A DNA stretch of 64,000 nt from Pantoea sp. SOD02 (GCF_024707505.1 NZ_CP102605.1:682001-746000), one strand, 5' to 3'. Counted from the stretch's first letter, positions 42,076 through 51,301 are shown. Made by a program: numbers and translations. Notes: a model not told the origin generated them from the letters alone.

Positions 42076-42968
42076 CAAACGTGTTTAACCACGCCACGCA
42101 GCCAGCGGTGCGCGGCATCATTTTCCAGTCGCGGATGCCACAGCTGTGACACGGTCATTTCCGGCGTGGCGAACGGCAGTTCAAACATCGCTAAGGTAGT
42201 GCTGTTTTTGATCAGCGGATGATGCAGAAACAGCGAACGCGGCACTAAGGCGACGAGATCCGATTCCTGCGCCAGCGCCACCGCGCTGGAAAATGCCGGT
42301 ACCAGCGCCGCGACCTTGCGTGTCAATCCGGCCTGCTGCAACGCATCATGAATCGGCCCACCCAGCTCACCGCGCCGTGACGCCACAATATGACCAAAAG
42401 CGGCGAACTGGGCGATATCCAGCTGCTGCGTGAGCGGATGTCCGGCGCGCACCACGCCAACAAAGTCATCGCGAAACAGCGCCTGTAAACGAATCTCCGG
42501 GCCCATATTGCCCAGCACGCCAATCTCCAAATCGATGTTGCCTTCGCGCAAATCGCGCGCGCTTTTCTCGGGCTTGGGCACAAAACTGAGCCACGCGTGC
42601 GGCGCTTGTTCAGCCACGGCTGCGATCAGCTCGCTGCCAAAGGCTTCGACGAATCCCTCATTGGTGCGCAAGGTAAAACAGCGATCCAGCTGACGTAGAT
42701 CCAGCGACTGCGCCGTCGGGCTTAACACCGCACGCGCTTCGCGCACCGTGTGATGGGTGCGCTCGCGGAGCGCTTCAGCATAAGGTGTCAGCACCATGTT
42801 GCGTCCGGCGCGCACTAACAGCGCATCGCCGGTGGTGGCGCGTAAGCGTCCAAGTGTGCGGCTCATCGCCGATTCGCTTAACCCTAAGCGACGCGCAGCG
42901 CCAATCACGCTGCCTTCAATCAGCAGCGCATCCAAAGCAATTAACAGGTTGAGATCGGCATCATTCAT
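42033..42968 (-). CDS. LysR-family regulator
   Basis: This 311-residue protein has the compact winged helix DLNLLIALDALLIEGSVIGAARRLGLSES (seen in two adjoining segments). The effector domain resembles NodD/LinR-like regulators (DRCFTLRTNEGFVEAFG). The ATG at 42968 has GAGGATAA upstream. It diverges from the SDR gene at 43101, its likely target. The 43-bp convergent overlap with the LacI-type gene is unusually long and both frames look real. Confidence 0.85.
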   Translation of the reverse strand: MNDADLNLLIALDALLIEGSVIGAARRLGLSESAMSRTLGRLRATTGDALLVRAGRNMVLTPYAEALRERTHHTVREARAVLSPTAQSLDLRQLDRCFTLRTNEGFVEAFGSELIAAVAEQAPHAWLSFVPKPEKSARDLREGNIDLEIGVLGNMGPEIRLQALFRDDFVGVVRAGHPLTQQLDIAQFAAFGHIVASRRGELGGPIHDALQQAGLTRKVAALVPAFSSAVALAQESDLVALVPRSLFLHHPLIKNSTTLAMFELPFATPEMTVSQLWHPRLENDAAHRWLRGVVKHVCQPPRTEPRHTTSA

Positions 42969-43100
42969 GCGGGTTATCCTCGCCGATCGTGCGCATCGAG
43001 ACAAGGCGTTTGGTGCAGGTTAATACTGTCAATGCTGCGCATTCCGCCTGCCATCAACCGGCGCTACACTCTATCCATCGCAAACACCGAGGAGAACAAT

Positions 43101-43781
43101 ATGAACATTTTACTGATTGGCGCATCGCGTGGACTGGGTTTGGCGCTGGCGGAAACTATGCTGCAGCGCGGTTATCAGGTGGTCGCCACCGGACGTGAAA
43201 ACTCGACCGGGAATTTACAGCAACTGGCCGATCGCTTCCCCGCACAGCTCAGGGTAGAAAGCGTGGATATCAATGAACCCGAACAGGTCAAAGCGCTGCA
43301 TACGCGGCTGGCGGATCGCCAATTCGATATGCTGTTCGTTAACGCGGGCGTGAAAAATGACGACCGCGAAACCATCGCCGATGTCTCAACCGAGGAGTTT
43401 ACCCGCGTTATGGTGACCAACGCGCTGAGCCCGCTGCGGGTGATTGAGACTTTTAAAGATTGCGTCACGGCCAGCGGCACCATCGCCGTGATGTCATCCG
43501 GCCAAGGCAGTTTGACCAACAACACCAACGGCAATTACGAGGTGTATCGCGGCAGCAAAGCGGCGCTGAATATGTTTATGCGTAGCTTCGCCGCGCGCAG
43601 TGGCGGCGAACGCACGATATTGCTGATGGCACCCGGCTGGGTGCGCACCGATATGGGCGGCCCGGAAGCGCGCCTGACCATTGAGGAGAGCATCCCGAAT
43701 CTGCTGAATGCCATGGAAAGTTACGCCGGACGGCGCGGGATCCATTATCTGGATTATTTAGGGCGCGTGGTGCCGTGGTAA
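43101..43781 (+). CDS. Short-chain dehydrogenase/reductase
   Basis: This 226-residue classical-type SDR has the nucleotide motif GASRGLGLA (residues 7-15), NAG at 81-83, catalytic S132 in MSSGQGS and Y149/K153 in VYRGSK. It would oxidise or reduce an alcohol/carbonyl with NAD(P). GAGGAG precedes the ATG at 43101. It diverges from the LysR gene, which probably controls it. The substrate is unknown. Confidence 0.86.
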   Translation: MNILLIGASRGLGLALAETMLQRGYQVVATGRENSTGNLQQLADRFPAQLRVESVDINEPEQVKALHTRLADRQFDMLFVNAGVKNDDRETIADVSTEEFTRVMVTNALSPLRVIETFKDCVTASGTIAVMSSGQGSLTNNTNGNYEVYRGSKAALNMFMRSFAARSGGERTILLMAPGWVRTDMGGPEARLTIEESIPNLLNAMESYAGRRGIHYLDYLGRVVPW

Positions 43782-43800
43782 GCGAGCAGGTCGGCATATC

Positions 43801-43840
43801 GGTCGCCATAAATGGCGACCCTACGGAATTCATGGCGACC
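43801..43840. repeat. One and a half palindromic repeats
   Basis: GGTCGCCATAAATGGCGACC followed by CTACGGAATTCATGGCGACC, a full copy and a half copy, abuts the LysR stop at 43841. Confidence 0.82.
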
Positions 43841-44773
43841 TTATCCAATCGGCTTATTCATTATCAACCCACGCAACACATCCCGCAGCCAGAGGTTGGC
43901 GGCATCTTCGCTGCGCGCGTTATGCCACAGCAGCGACACTTCATAATCCGGCATGCTCACCGGCACGGGCGCGGCGCTCAGGTCATATAACGCGCACCAG
44001 GATGACACCAAACCCTGTGGCACCGTAGCGAACAGCGGCAGACGCTTCAGCAGCATCGGCAGCGCGGAGAAATTCGGCGTCACATAACGCACGCGCCGCG
44101 CCATTCCATGCTGTTGCAACTGCCGATCCAGCGCGCTTTCACTTACGCCGCGATACGACACCAGCGCGTGATCGTAACTAACAAACTGCTGCAGCGTCAG
44201 AGGCGCATCGAGTTGAATCTGCTCACGGTGCCAAACCGTGCTGAAACCCGCACGCAGGATCTTCTCACGCGTAAGATCGCGGCTGGTTTCGTTGCCGACC
44301 GTGATCACCACATCCGCTTGCTGCTGCTCCATCAGCGGAATCGCCTGCCACGGATCGGTGGCAATGACTTTCACATTAACATTCGGCGCCACGCGCGCCA
44401 GTTCTGCCAGCAAATCCGGCATCAGCCAATGTTCCAGCCAGTCGCTCATGCCAATGCGAAAACTGTAGCTATCTTCTGCCGCGTTAAAGGGCTGCTGCGT
44501 GAAGATCACGCGATGCAGATCCTGCATCAGCGGCGCGAACTGCTGCACCAACTGTTCGGCGCGTGGCGTTGGCGTCATGCCCTTTGATGCGCGGACAAAC
44601 AGCGGATCGTCAAACATCTCGCGCAGCCGTTTTAACGCCGCGCTCACCGCCGGTTGCCCAAGATAGAGCCGATTTGCCGCCAGCGTGACGCTGCGCACCT
44701 CGTACATCACCAGCAACACCACCAGCAAATTCAGGTCGATGCGTGCAAAATCATTTTCGTTGATGCCTTGCAT
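43841..44773 (-). CDS. LysR-family regulator of the hydrolase/amidase pair
   Basis: This 310-residue LysR protein has a winged helix with ARIDLNLLVVLLVMYEVRSV and QPAVSAALKRLREMFDDPLFVRAS. The effector domain contains SYSFRIGMSDWLEHWLMPDLL. The ATG at 44773 is chosen; the in-frame extension overlaps the divergent hydrolase gene. The 81-bp divergent gap contains TTTAATCGATTTAAA, a possible LysR site. It likely activates the metallo-hydrolase and amidase genes. Confidence 0.85.
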   Translation of the reverse strand: MQGINENDFARIDLNLLVVLLVMYEVRSVTLAANRLYLGQPAVSAALKRLREMFDDPLFVRASKGMTPTPRAEQLVQQFAPLMQDLHRVIFTQQPFNAAEDSYSFRIGMSDWLEHWLMPDLLAELARVAPNVNVKVIATDPWQAIPLMEQQQADVVITVGNETSRDLTREKILRAGFSTVWHREQIQLDAPLTLQQFVSYDHALVSYRGVSESALDRQLQQHGMARRVRYVTPNFSALPMLLKRLPLFATVPQGLVSSWCALYDLSAAPVPVSMPDYEVSLLWHNARSEDAANLWLRDVLRGLIMNKPIG

Positions 44774-44854
44774 GATTTTAATCGATTTAAATAATGATCT
44801 TACCGCCAGTATAGTGAGGCTTCTTCGCTGCAACCAGGCAATAAGGAGCACCCC

Positions 44855-45676
44855 ATGACGATTCGCGTCGGCGATTGCCGGATTACCAAAGTGAGCGAAC
44901 AAACCGCTGCCTTCCCGCTGGGCGTGCTGTTTACGCCGCATCGCGCGGAAATGAGTGATGAATTAGCCAATCAACCTGCTGAAATGTCGATTCACAGCTG
45001 GGTGGTGCGCACCGGCGAACACACCATCATCATCGATACCGCCACCGGCAACGGCCGCAATCGCGATAACAAACCGCTGTTCCATCAGCTGAATACGCCG
45101 TATGCCGAAAATCTGGCGCGCGCGGGCGTTGATCCGGCGGAGGTGACGCTGGTGCTGATGACACATATTCATACCGATCACGTTGGCTGGAACACCCATC
45201 AACAAGACGGTGAATGGCAGCCGATGTTCCCGAATGCGCGCTACATCTGCTCTGCGCGGGAACTGGCGCATTGCCAGCAGAATCCGACGGCGCAGGAGCT
45301 CTATCGCGATAGCATTCTGCCGCTGATCGCGAGCGGACAGATGGAGACTATCAACGTGCAGGATTCCCCGCTGTTTGCTGGCGTGCTGCGCTATCTCTCC
45401 ACGCCGGGTCACAGCGGCGATCATGCATCGATCGTGCTGGAAAGCGCCGGTGAATCGGCCATCTTTGCCGGTGACGTGATGCACAATGCCATCCAGTTTC
45501 AGTATCCGCACTGGAACTCGCTGTTTTGCGAGGATAAAGCGCTGGCCGTCACTTCAAGGCAACGCGTGATGGACTGGTGCGCACAACATCAGGCAATCTG
45601 GTTCAGCACCCACTTTAATGGCAACTCGTGCGGACGCGTCACGCGCGACGGGCAATGGATTCCGCTGGAGGATTAA
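44855..45676 (+). CDS. Metallo-beta-lactamase-fold hydrolase
   Basis: This 273-residue protein has the metal-binding motif HIHTDH (H104, H106, D108, H109), then TPGHSGDH, FAGDVMH and a final histidine in WFSTHFNG. The arrangement suits lactonases and esterases of the AHL-lactonase/PNP group rather than antibiotic resistance enzymes. No signal peptide is present. AAGGAG precedes the ATG. The amidase gene starts four bases after its stop, so the two act in one pathway, perhaps opening a lactone or lactam whose amide is then cleaved. Confidence 0.85.
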   Translation: MTIRVGDCRITKVSEQTAAFPLGVLFTPHRAEMSDELANQPAEMSIHSWVVRTGEHTIIIDTATGNGRNRDNKPLFHQLNTPYAENLARAGVDPAEVTLVLMTHIHTDHVGWNTHQQDGEWQPMFPNARYICSARELAHCQQNPTAQELYRDSILPLIASGQMETINVQDSPLFAGVLRYLSTPGHSGDHASIVLESAGESAIFAGDVMHNAIQFQYPHWNSLFCEDKALAVTSRQRVMDWCAQHQAIWFSTHFNGNSCGRVTRDGQWIPLED

Positions 45677-45680
45677 CCTG

Positions 45681-47009
45681 ATGCACTACGCTGATTATCT
45701 CACCGCTTCGATTAACGATTTACAGCAGGCGCTGACGCAGCGCACGGTGAGCGCTCGCCAGTTAACCACCTTCGCGCTGCAACGCATTGCCGAAGTGGAT
45801 CAGCCACGCTACAACGCCATTACCTGGCTGTTTGCCGATCAGGCGTTAGCGGCGGCGGACGCCAGCGATGCGCGTCGTCAGCGCGGAGAAGTGGCGGGAC
45901 CTCTGGAAGGGATTCCAGTGCTGATCAAGGACAATATTGAAGTACAAGGCTGGCCGACCAGCGCCGGTTCGGTGCTGCTGCGTGAGGTTATCGCCAGCGA
46001 TGATGCGCCGCTGGTGACTCGACTGAGAAAAGCAGGCGCGATACTGATCGGCAAAACCGCCATGCATGAGCTGGCGGCAGGCATTACCGGCGCGTCGTCG
46101 TTGAGCGGTTTTACCCACAATGCGTGGGTTGAAGGCCGCTCGCCGGGCGGATCGAGCAGCGGTTCCGCCGTGGCGGTCGCGGCCGGTTATGTGCCGCTGG
46201 CGATCGGCAGCGATACCGCCGGATCGGTGCGCATTCCGGCGGCCTTTAACGCATTGTTCGGACTGCGCATGACGCGCGGCGCCATCAGCACCGACGGCAT
46301 CGTGCCGCTGTCGCCAACCCAGGATATTCCCGGCCCGCTGGCGCGGTCGGCGGCGGATCTGCGTTTAGCCTCTGAGATTTTGAGCGGGCAACAGTTTGCC
46401 GAAAGCGATGAGCCGCTGCGCATCGGCATCTGGCAGGAAGGTTTTGCTGCCGATGAAGACGAAATTAATCAGACGGTGCGCGCGGCGCTGGTGGATTTCG
46501 CGCCGCGTGAGGTGAGTTATCCGCAGCTGGAGACGTTGGCCGCCGACGCCAATATCATCGGCTACGAATTTGCCGGTGCGCTTGCGGCGTATCTGGCGGA
46601 TAAACCGCAGGCGCAGAGCCGCACGCTGGCGGAAGTGGTGGCGTCCAAACGTTACCATCCGCAGCTGGAAACGGTGTTTACCACGCGGGCGCAGCATCCG
46701 GGCGTGGAGAGTGAATGTTATCAGCAGGTACAGCAGCGTCAGCGCGAATTGTATCTGCAGCTGGCTGAATTTTTCGCCGCGCAGCAGATTAATCTGCTGG
46801 CTTATCCAGTGGTGCGCCGTGCGCCGGTTAAGCACGGCGAGATGCAGGAAGGCAGCAACGCACTAATTTCAGCGGTGACCGGCGCGCCGGCGATCAGCAT
46901 TCCGGCAGGATTCAGCGCCGAAGGTTTACCGATTGGGCTGGAGTTGCTGGCGCTGCGTGGGCGGGAAGATTTGTTGCTGAGTGTGGCGGATAAATTCAGG
47001 TGCGCATAA
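45681..47009 (+). CDS. Amidase (amidase signature family)
   Basis: This 442-residue amidase has triad residues K83 (PVLIKDN), the cis-serine near S159 (SPGGSSSGSAVAVAAG) and nucleophile S182 (GSDTAGSVRIP). GGAGGATTAACC precedes the ATG at 45681. It is co-transcribed with the metallo-hydrolase. The stop codon TAA (47007-47009) lies inside a GGTGCGCATAAATGCGCACC repeat and the last residues are encoded by it, so the original C terminus may have been altered. The substrate is unknown. Confidence 0.86.
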   Translation: MHYADYLTASINDLQQALTQRTVSARQLTTFALQRIAEVDQPRYNAITWLFADQALAAADASDARRQRGEVAGPLEGIPVLIKDNIEVQGWPTSAGSVLLREVIASDDAPLVTRLRKAGAILIGKTAMHELAAGITGASSLSGFTHNAWVEGRSPGGSSSGSAVAVAAGYVPLAIGSDTAGSVRIPAAFNALFGLRMTRGAISTDGIVPLSPTQDIPGPLARSAADLRLASEILSGQQFAESDEPLRIGIWQEGFAADEDEINQTVRAALVDFAPREVSYPQLETLAADANIIGYEFAGALAAYLADKPQAQSRTLAEVVASKRYHPQLETVFTTRAQHPGVESECYQQVQQRQRELYLQLAEFFAAQQINLLAYPVVRRAPVKHGEMQEGSNALISAVTGAPAISIPAGFSAEGLPIGLELLALRGREDLLLSVADKFRCA

Positions 47010-47018
47010 ATGCGCACC
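46999..47018. repeat. Palindromic repeat containing the amidase stop codon
   Basis: GGTGCGCATAAATGCGCACC is a perfect 20-bp palindrome of the GTGCGC variant. Its central TAA terminates the amidase reading frame. Confidence 0.85.
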
Positions 47019-47022
47019 CTTC

Positions 47023-47430
47023 TTAACCGTGCAACGCCAATCCCTTAATCGCCTTATCCACTGCCTTCTTCGGGCCGCGCAGCGCAATGCCGACCAGATT
47101 CAAATTATCGGCATCCTCGGCCATAAACACTTCGCGGTTCGCCGCGTCGTGGCCGGTGGAGAACATCGCTTCCACGTAAGGAATAATGGTTAACTCACGC
47201 TCCAGCCCCTGACGATGCGCGCGCTGCAAACCGGATAAATCTCCCGCAAACACCAGCATCGGCTGGCCCGCCATATTGCCGTAGTGACGCGCTTTGGCAT
47301 CAACATAGGGCTCGCCCATCATCTCGGGTGCGGCGGACGCCACGCCGGTGGCAAGAAACGCCACCACATTCAGGCGCTGCCAGGTAGCTAAATCATCACG
47401 TACGATCAGGGCGATTTTGGTATCAAACAT
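47023..47430 (-). CDS. DUF2000-family protein
   Basis: This 135-residue protein matches DUF2000 by FDTKIALIVRDDLATWQRLNV near the start, YVDAKARHYGNMAGQPMLVFAG in the middle and GPKKAVDKAIKGLALHG at the end. Relatives are small cytoplasmic proteins with a peptidyl-tRNA-hydrolase-like fold and no firm function. The ATG at 47430 is preferred over a TTG nine bases upstream. It lies 34 bases after the AraC gene in the same direction and may belong to its transcript. Confidence 0.78.
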   Translation of the reverse strand: MFDTKIALIVRDDLATWQRLNVVAFLATGVASAAPEMMGEPYVDAKARHYGNMAGQPMLVFAGDLSGLQRAHRQGLERELTIIPYVEAMFSTGHDAANREVFMAEDADNLNLVGIALRGPKKAVDKAIKGLALHG

Positions 47431-47464
47431 CTGCAACAACTCTCCAATGACAACGAAAACCTCA

Positions 47465-48322
47465 TCATCTAAGAGTAGGCGGGGATGCGTATAGAACGTT
47501 TGTGCAATGACGTTGATAAGCGGCGGGCGTCATACGATAGGCGCGCTGGAACCAGCGGCCGAGATGACTTTGATCGGCAAATCCTACCTGCGCCGCAACG
47601 TTTACCGGTTCAATGCCCTGCGCCAGCAAGGTGCGTGCGCTGCGTAAGCGTAACCGCACCAGATAAGCATGCGGCGATTGGCCGAACGCCTGTTTGAACT
47701 GGCGCGTCAGGCGGAAACGATCGATGCCGGAAAGGCGCGAAAGCTCATCCAGTCCAATATCCTGCGCCATAAAATCGTGCAGATAGTCGCGCAGCAGCTG
47801 CATCTGACGCATCGCTTCGCTGTGCTGCACGCTGGGTTTGGTATCCAGATGGCGCGATAGCATGGTAAGCAAGTGATCGAGACTTTGATCGCGCGCCAAA
47901 CGCCCTTCGCCCTGATGCACCGCAAACCAGGCTTGCTGAATGGCGCTGGCTAACAGCGCATCGTCGGTCAGCGTGTGGCGAAAAGCGCCTTCGATGTTCG
48001 ATACATCGCCCAATCCGCGCCGCTGCATCATCTCCGCCACCCAACTCTGCGGCAAATAGAGCATCACGTAGGTGAATCCCTCAGCGTCCGGCGCGTGTCC
48101 ATCGTGTACCGCGCCCGGCTCAATCAAAATCGCCCGACCCGGCGTGCTGGTGTGTAGCGAACGGTGGCAGTTGAAGCGTTGTAAACCTTGCTGCGTCACG
48201 CCCACCAGCAGTTCGTCGTGATCGTGCGGATCGTATGCGTGTCCGCGAAAATGCGCGTTGACGCTTTCAATCCCGGTTTCATCGTCACGACGAAAATCAA
48301 CCCAATCGTTTTTGGCTGGCAT
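47465..48322 (-). CDS. AraC-family regulator with cupin sensor
   Basis: This 285-residue protein has an N-terminal cupin (HAYDPHDHDELLVGV, ILIEPGAVHDGHAP). The C-terminal double helix-turn-helix comprises IGLDELSRLSGIDRFRLTRQFKQAFGQSPHAY and VNVAAQVGFADQSHLGRWFQRAYRMTPAAY. The type often controls adjacent exporters or amino-acid genes. It sits 21 bases downstream of the DASS transporter and upstream of the DUF2000 gene, suggesting a three-gene unit. The start at 48322 is a close call with 48328. Confidence 0.84.
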   Translation of the reverse strand: MPAKNDWVDFRRDDETGIESVNAHFRGHAYDPHDHDELLVGVTQQGLQRFNCHRSLHTSTPGRAILIEPGAVHDGHAPDAEGFTYVMLYLPQSWVAEMMQRRGLGDVSNIEGAFRHTLTDDALLASAIQQAWFAVHQGEGRLARDQSLDHLLTMLSRHLDTKPSVQHSEAMRQMQLLRDYLHDFMAQDIGLDELSRLSGIDRFRLTRQFKQAFGQSPHAYLVRLRLRSARTLLAQGIEPVNVAAQVGFADQSHLGRWFQRAYRMTPAAYQRHCTNVLYASPPTLR

Positions 48323-48343
48323 AAGCATTCTCAGGCAGAGATA

Positions 48344-49642
48344 TCAGGCATAGCCTAGCAGCCGAAACCACAGATAATCCAGCGGTAACAGCAACAGCAC
48401 GCTAAGCAGAAAAATCAGCGCGCACAGCTGCAAACCGGCCTTCGCTGGAACATTGCCGAGTCCCATCGCCACCACCACCGGCGATGCCTGATACGGCAGC
48501 AGCGGCGTGGCGTAGGCAAACACTTGCAACATGATTACGGTGAGCAGCGGAAAGCCGGACGCGTTCGCCAGCTCTTGCGCCATCGGCGTCACCATCGCCG
48601 GTACGCCGTTGGCGGTGAGCACAAAATTCAGCAGCGATACCAGCGCATTAAGCACTGCGAAATTGCTGAAGGATGGATGATCCTGCAACGGCAATACGCT
48701 AAGCAGCGCATTGGCGATCATCCGTCCCAGACCGGAATCCACCACCAGCGTGGCGACGCCGAGAATCCCGGCAATGTAGATGCAGGTGCGGAAATTCACC
48801 CCGCTGGCGAAGTCATCGCTGGAGATAAACCCCACGCGCGGCAGCAAACAGATGCAGGCTGCCGCCATTCCTACCCATGCAGCCGGTAAGCCGTGCACGC
48901 TGTCGGTCATCCACAGTAGCAAGGTGATCGCCAGCAGGCCAATCAAGCGCCATTCGCTGCGGCTGAGCGCGCTTAAGCTATCGCGCTGTTGCACCGCTTT
49001 GGGCTGAGCTCGAAACAGAAATAGCAGGCAAGCAATCAACAACAATCCTTTAGCGATACCCACCACCGGCATGTGCAGCAACCACCACGGCAACCATTGC
49101 AGATGCAGCTGATACGCGCTCTCCGCCGCGCCGCTCAGCACCAGATTCGGCACGTTGGCGGGCAAAATACTGGCCGATAGCTGGAAGGTGCCAAATCCCA
49201 CCGCCAGCGCCAGGCCAATATTGCCGCGGCTACCCGCTTTGATTCCCGCGCGTTCGCCCATCGCCAGCACCACCGGCATCAGCAGCGCAATGCGTCCCAT
49301 ATTTGAGGGCATGACAAACGCCAGCAGATAAGTCAGCAGCACGGTGCCTGCAATCATGCGCGGCCAGCTCTGGCTGAGCGGCACCATCAGCCAGTTGGCC
49401 CAGCGCTGCGCCAGGCCGACTTTGCGGATCGCCGCGCCCAGCACAAAACCGCTCAGCACCAGCCAAAACGCCGACGAGGCAAAGCCGCTGAATACGCTGC
49501 TGGCGGGAGCCAGCTGTAGCAACATCGCCGCCGCGAAAAACAGCAGCGCGGTGACGTATTCCGGCAAACGTGCGCTGGCCCACAGCAAAATGGTGATGCC
49601 GACCACCAGCGCGGTGAGCCAGAAGTTGAGATCTGCGGTCAT
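48344..49642 (-). CDS. SLC13/DASS-family anion permease
   Basis: This 432-residue protein has about 11-12 hydrophobic segments and ArsB/NhaD- or DASS-like signatures, such as FVMPSNMGRIALLMPVVLAMG and NFVLTANGVPAMVTPMAQEL. The latter matches the second carboxylate-binding SNT-like motif in degenerate form. It would import di- or tricarboxylate, sulfate or a related anion with sodium or protons. It is the first gene of a likely unit with the AraC and DUF2000 genes. The substrate is not deducible. Confidence 0.82.
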   Translation of the reverse strand: MTADLNFWLTALVVGITILLWASARLPEYVTALLFFAAAMLLQLAPASSVFSGFASSAFWLVLSGFVLGAAIRKVGLAQRWANWLMVPLSQSWPRMIAGTVLLTYLLAFVMPSNMGRIALLMPVVLAMGERAGIKAGSRGNIGLALAVGFGTFQLSASILPANVPNLVLSGAAESAYQLHLQWLPWWLLHMPVVGIAKGLLLIACLLFLFRAQPKAVQQRDSLSALSRSEWRLIGLLAITLLLWMTDSVHGLPAAWVGMAAACICLLPRVGFISSDDFASGVNFRTCIYIAGILGVATLVVDSGLGRMIANALLSVLPLQDHPSFSNFAVLNALVSLLNFVLTANGVPAMVTPMAQELANASGFPLLTVIMLQVFAYATPLLPYQASPVVVAMGLGNVPAKAGLQLCALIFLLSVLLLLPLDYLWFRLLGYA

Positions 49643-49665
49643 TGGTGAACTCCCTTTCTATTTCA

Positions 49666-49690
49666 GGTCGCCATGAATGGCGACCCTACG
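49666..49690. repeat. Single palindromic repeat at array edge
   Basis: GGTCGCCATGAATGGCGACCCTACG, a perfect-core copy in the opposite orientation to the array, lies between the DASS gene start and the array. Confidence 0.82.
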
Positions 49691-49701
49691 AAAAATGTGC
49701 C

Positions 49702-50214
49702 GATCATTTGTAGGGTCGCCATTTATGGTGACCATCCGAAAAAAGCGCCGATCATTTGTAGGGTCGCCATTTATGGTGACCATCCGAAAAAAACGCCAAT
49801 CATTTGTAGGGTCGCCATTTATGGTGACCATCCGAAAAAAGCGCCAATCATTTGTAGGGTCGCCATTTATGGTGACCATCCGAAAAAAGCGCCAATCATT
49901 TGTAGGGTCGCCATTTATGGTGACCATCCGAAAAAAACGCCAATCATTTGTAGGGTCGCCATTTATGGTGACCATCCGAAAAAAACGCCAATCATTTGTA
50001 GGGTCGCCATTTATGGTGACCATCCGAAAAAAGCGCCAATCATTTGTAGGGTCGCCATTTATGGTGACCATCCGAAAAAAGCGCCGATCATTTGTAGGGT
50101 CGCCATTTATGGTGACCATCCGAAAAAAAGCGCCGATCATTTGTAGGGTCGCCATTTATGGTGACCATCCGAAAAAAGCGCCAATCATTTGTAGGGTCGC
50201 CATTTATGGTGACC
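49702..50214. repeat. 11-unit, 48-bp tandem array derived from the palindromic repeat
   Basis: Units begin at 49702, 49750, 49798, 49846, 49894, 49942, 49990, 50038, 50086, 50135 and 50183. All are 48 bp except one of 49 bp (an extra A) and a truncated last unit. Each has RATCATTTGTAGGGTCGCC, ATTTATGGTGACCATCC and an A-run before a G/A-variable CGCC. The palindrome arms are GGTCGCC and GGTGACC, one mismatch that is a G-U pair in plus-strand RNA. Because 48 is divisible by three, several frames stay open across it, but these encode only a 16-residue repeat and are not genes. The 657-bp gap 49643-50299 holds only this array and flanking copies. Confidence 0.95.
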
Positions 50215-50220
50215 GAAAAA

Positions 50221-50304
50221 CGCTTAACTGACGAGTCTTACGCCATAAATGGCGATCCTACAAGTTCGTGCGGGTTGCTGGTCGCCATAAATGGCGACCC
50301 TACG
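50221..50304. repeat. Two palindromic repeats closing the array
   Basis: ACGCTTAACTGACGAG (the family's terminal motif) is followed by CGCCATAAATGGCGATCCTACAA and GGTCGCCATAAATGGCGACCCTACG. The last CTA (50300-50302) is the stop codon of the LysR gene on the minus strand. Confidence 0.85.
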
Positions 50305-51202
50305 AGTGGGCTAGCTGCGTGAGCCAGCGGATCAGCGCGTCGCTGCCTGGCTGGCTGAGCGAGCGCTGCGGCCAGGCAAGAAAATAGGGTTTGCTGAGCG
50401 GCAGGCTAAGTGGATCGACGATCACCAGATCGCCGCGCGCCAGTTCGTTGCTAATCAAACGCCGCTGACCGAGCAGCAAGCCCGCGCCTGCCACGGCGGC
50501 ATCAATCGCCAGCGAGGTGAGATTGAAACTGAATGATGGCTGCAGTGGCGGATCGTCAATGCCCCTGGCCTGAAACCAGCTGCGCCAGTCGGGTAAGAAG
50601 CGCCCTTCGTTACCCCAGTCGAGGTGAATCAGCGGCGCGTGCTGCAACACATCCTGCCCGACAAAACGTTGCAGTAGCGCCGGACTCGCCACCGGCAGCA
50701 CCTCATCAAGGAACAGCAAATGCTTGTCCAGCTGCGGATAGCGATCTTCACCAAAACAGATAACAAAATCGGCGGGCGTGGCGTTGAAATCTACCTGCGT
50801 ATGCGTGCCGTGCAGCGCTAAATCGATATCAGGACATTGCTCGCGCCACTGCGCAATATTCGGCAGCAGCCATTTTGAGGCCAGCGCTGGCAACGAGTAG
50901 AGCGTTAAACGCGGTGTTGATGCCGCATGACGCAGGTTTTGCTGGCCGAGGTGCAGAATGTCGAACGCCTCGGTGACATAACGCAGATACTCTTTGCCCA
51001 TCTCCGTCAACATCACGCCGCTTTGGGTGCGCACAAACAGCGCGCTGCCCAACTGTTCTTCCAGCTGGCGAATCTGCTGGCTCACCGCAGCGGGCGTTAA
51101 CGCCAGTTGCGCAGCCGCTTTCGCCAGGCTGCCCAGCTCCGCCGCCACTTTGAACGATTGAATGACGCTGATTTTGGGCAAACGCGGTGATGGCGCGGGC
51201 AT
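50300..51202 (-). CDS. LysR-family regulator, GcvA-like
   Basis: This 300-residue protein has a winged helix with LAKAAAQLALTPAAVSQQIRQLEEQLG. The effector domain contains TPRLTLYSLPALASKWLLPNI, the pattern of the GcvA/AmpR group. It diverges from the oxygenase gene across a 99-bp gap and probably controls it. Its stop codon is provided by the adjacent palindromic repeat, so the extreme C terminus may be shortened or extended relative to relatives. Confidence 0.86.
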   Translation of the reverse strand: MPAPSPRLPKISVIQSFKVAAELGSLAKAAAQLALTPAAVSQQIRQLEEQLGSALFVRTQSGVMLTEMGKEYLRYVTEAFDILHLGQQNLRHAASTPRLTLYSLPALASKWLLPNIAQWREQCPDIDLALHGTHTQVDFNATPADFVICFGEDRYPQLDKHLLFLDEVLPVASPALLQRFVGQDVLQHAPLIHLDWGNEGRFLPDWRSWFQARGIDDPPLQPSFSFNLTSLAIDAAVAGAGLLLGQRRLISNELARGDLVIVDPLSLPLSKPYFLAWPQRSLSQPGSDALIRWLTQLAHS

Positions 51203-51301
51203 TAAGGTTTCCTTAGCAAGGTGTTAAATTTTTATCGTTACGTATTAACATATCAGCGAGTTACAGTCTTTACACACCTGTAACACATGAGAAGTGAAAC
51301 T

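Noticed and set aside
49702-50214. CRISPR array
   Set aside because: Units follow each other directly with no unique spacers and no cas genes are present.
49658-50231. Open reading frames of 157-184 residues crossing the tandem array on both strands
   Set aside because: They exist only because the repeat unit is 48 bp and stop-free in several frames. The products are simple 16-residue repeats with no start context.
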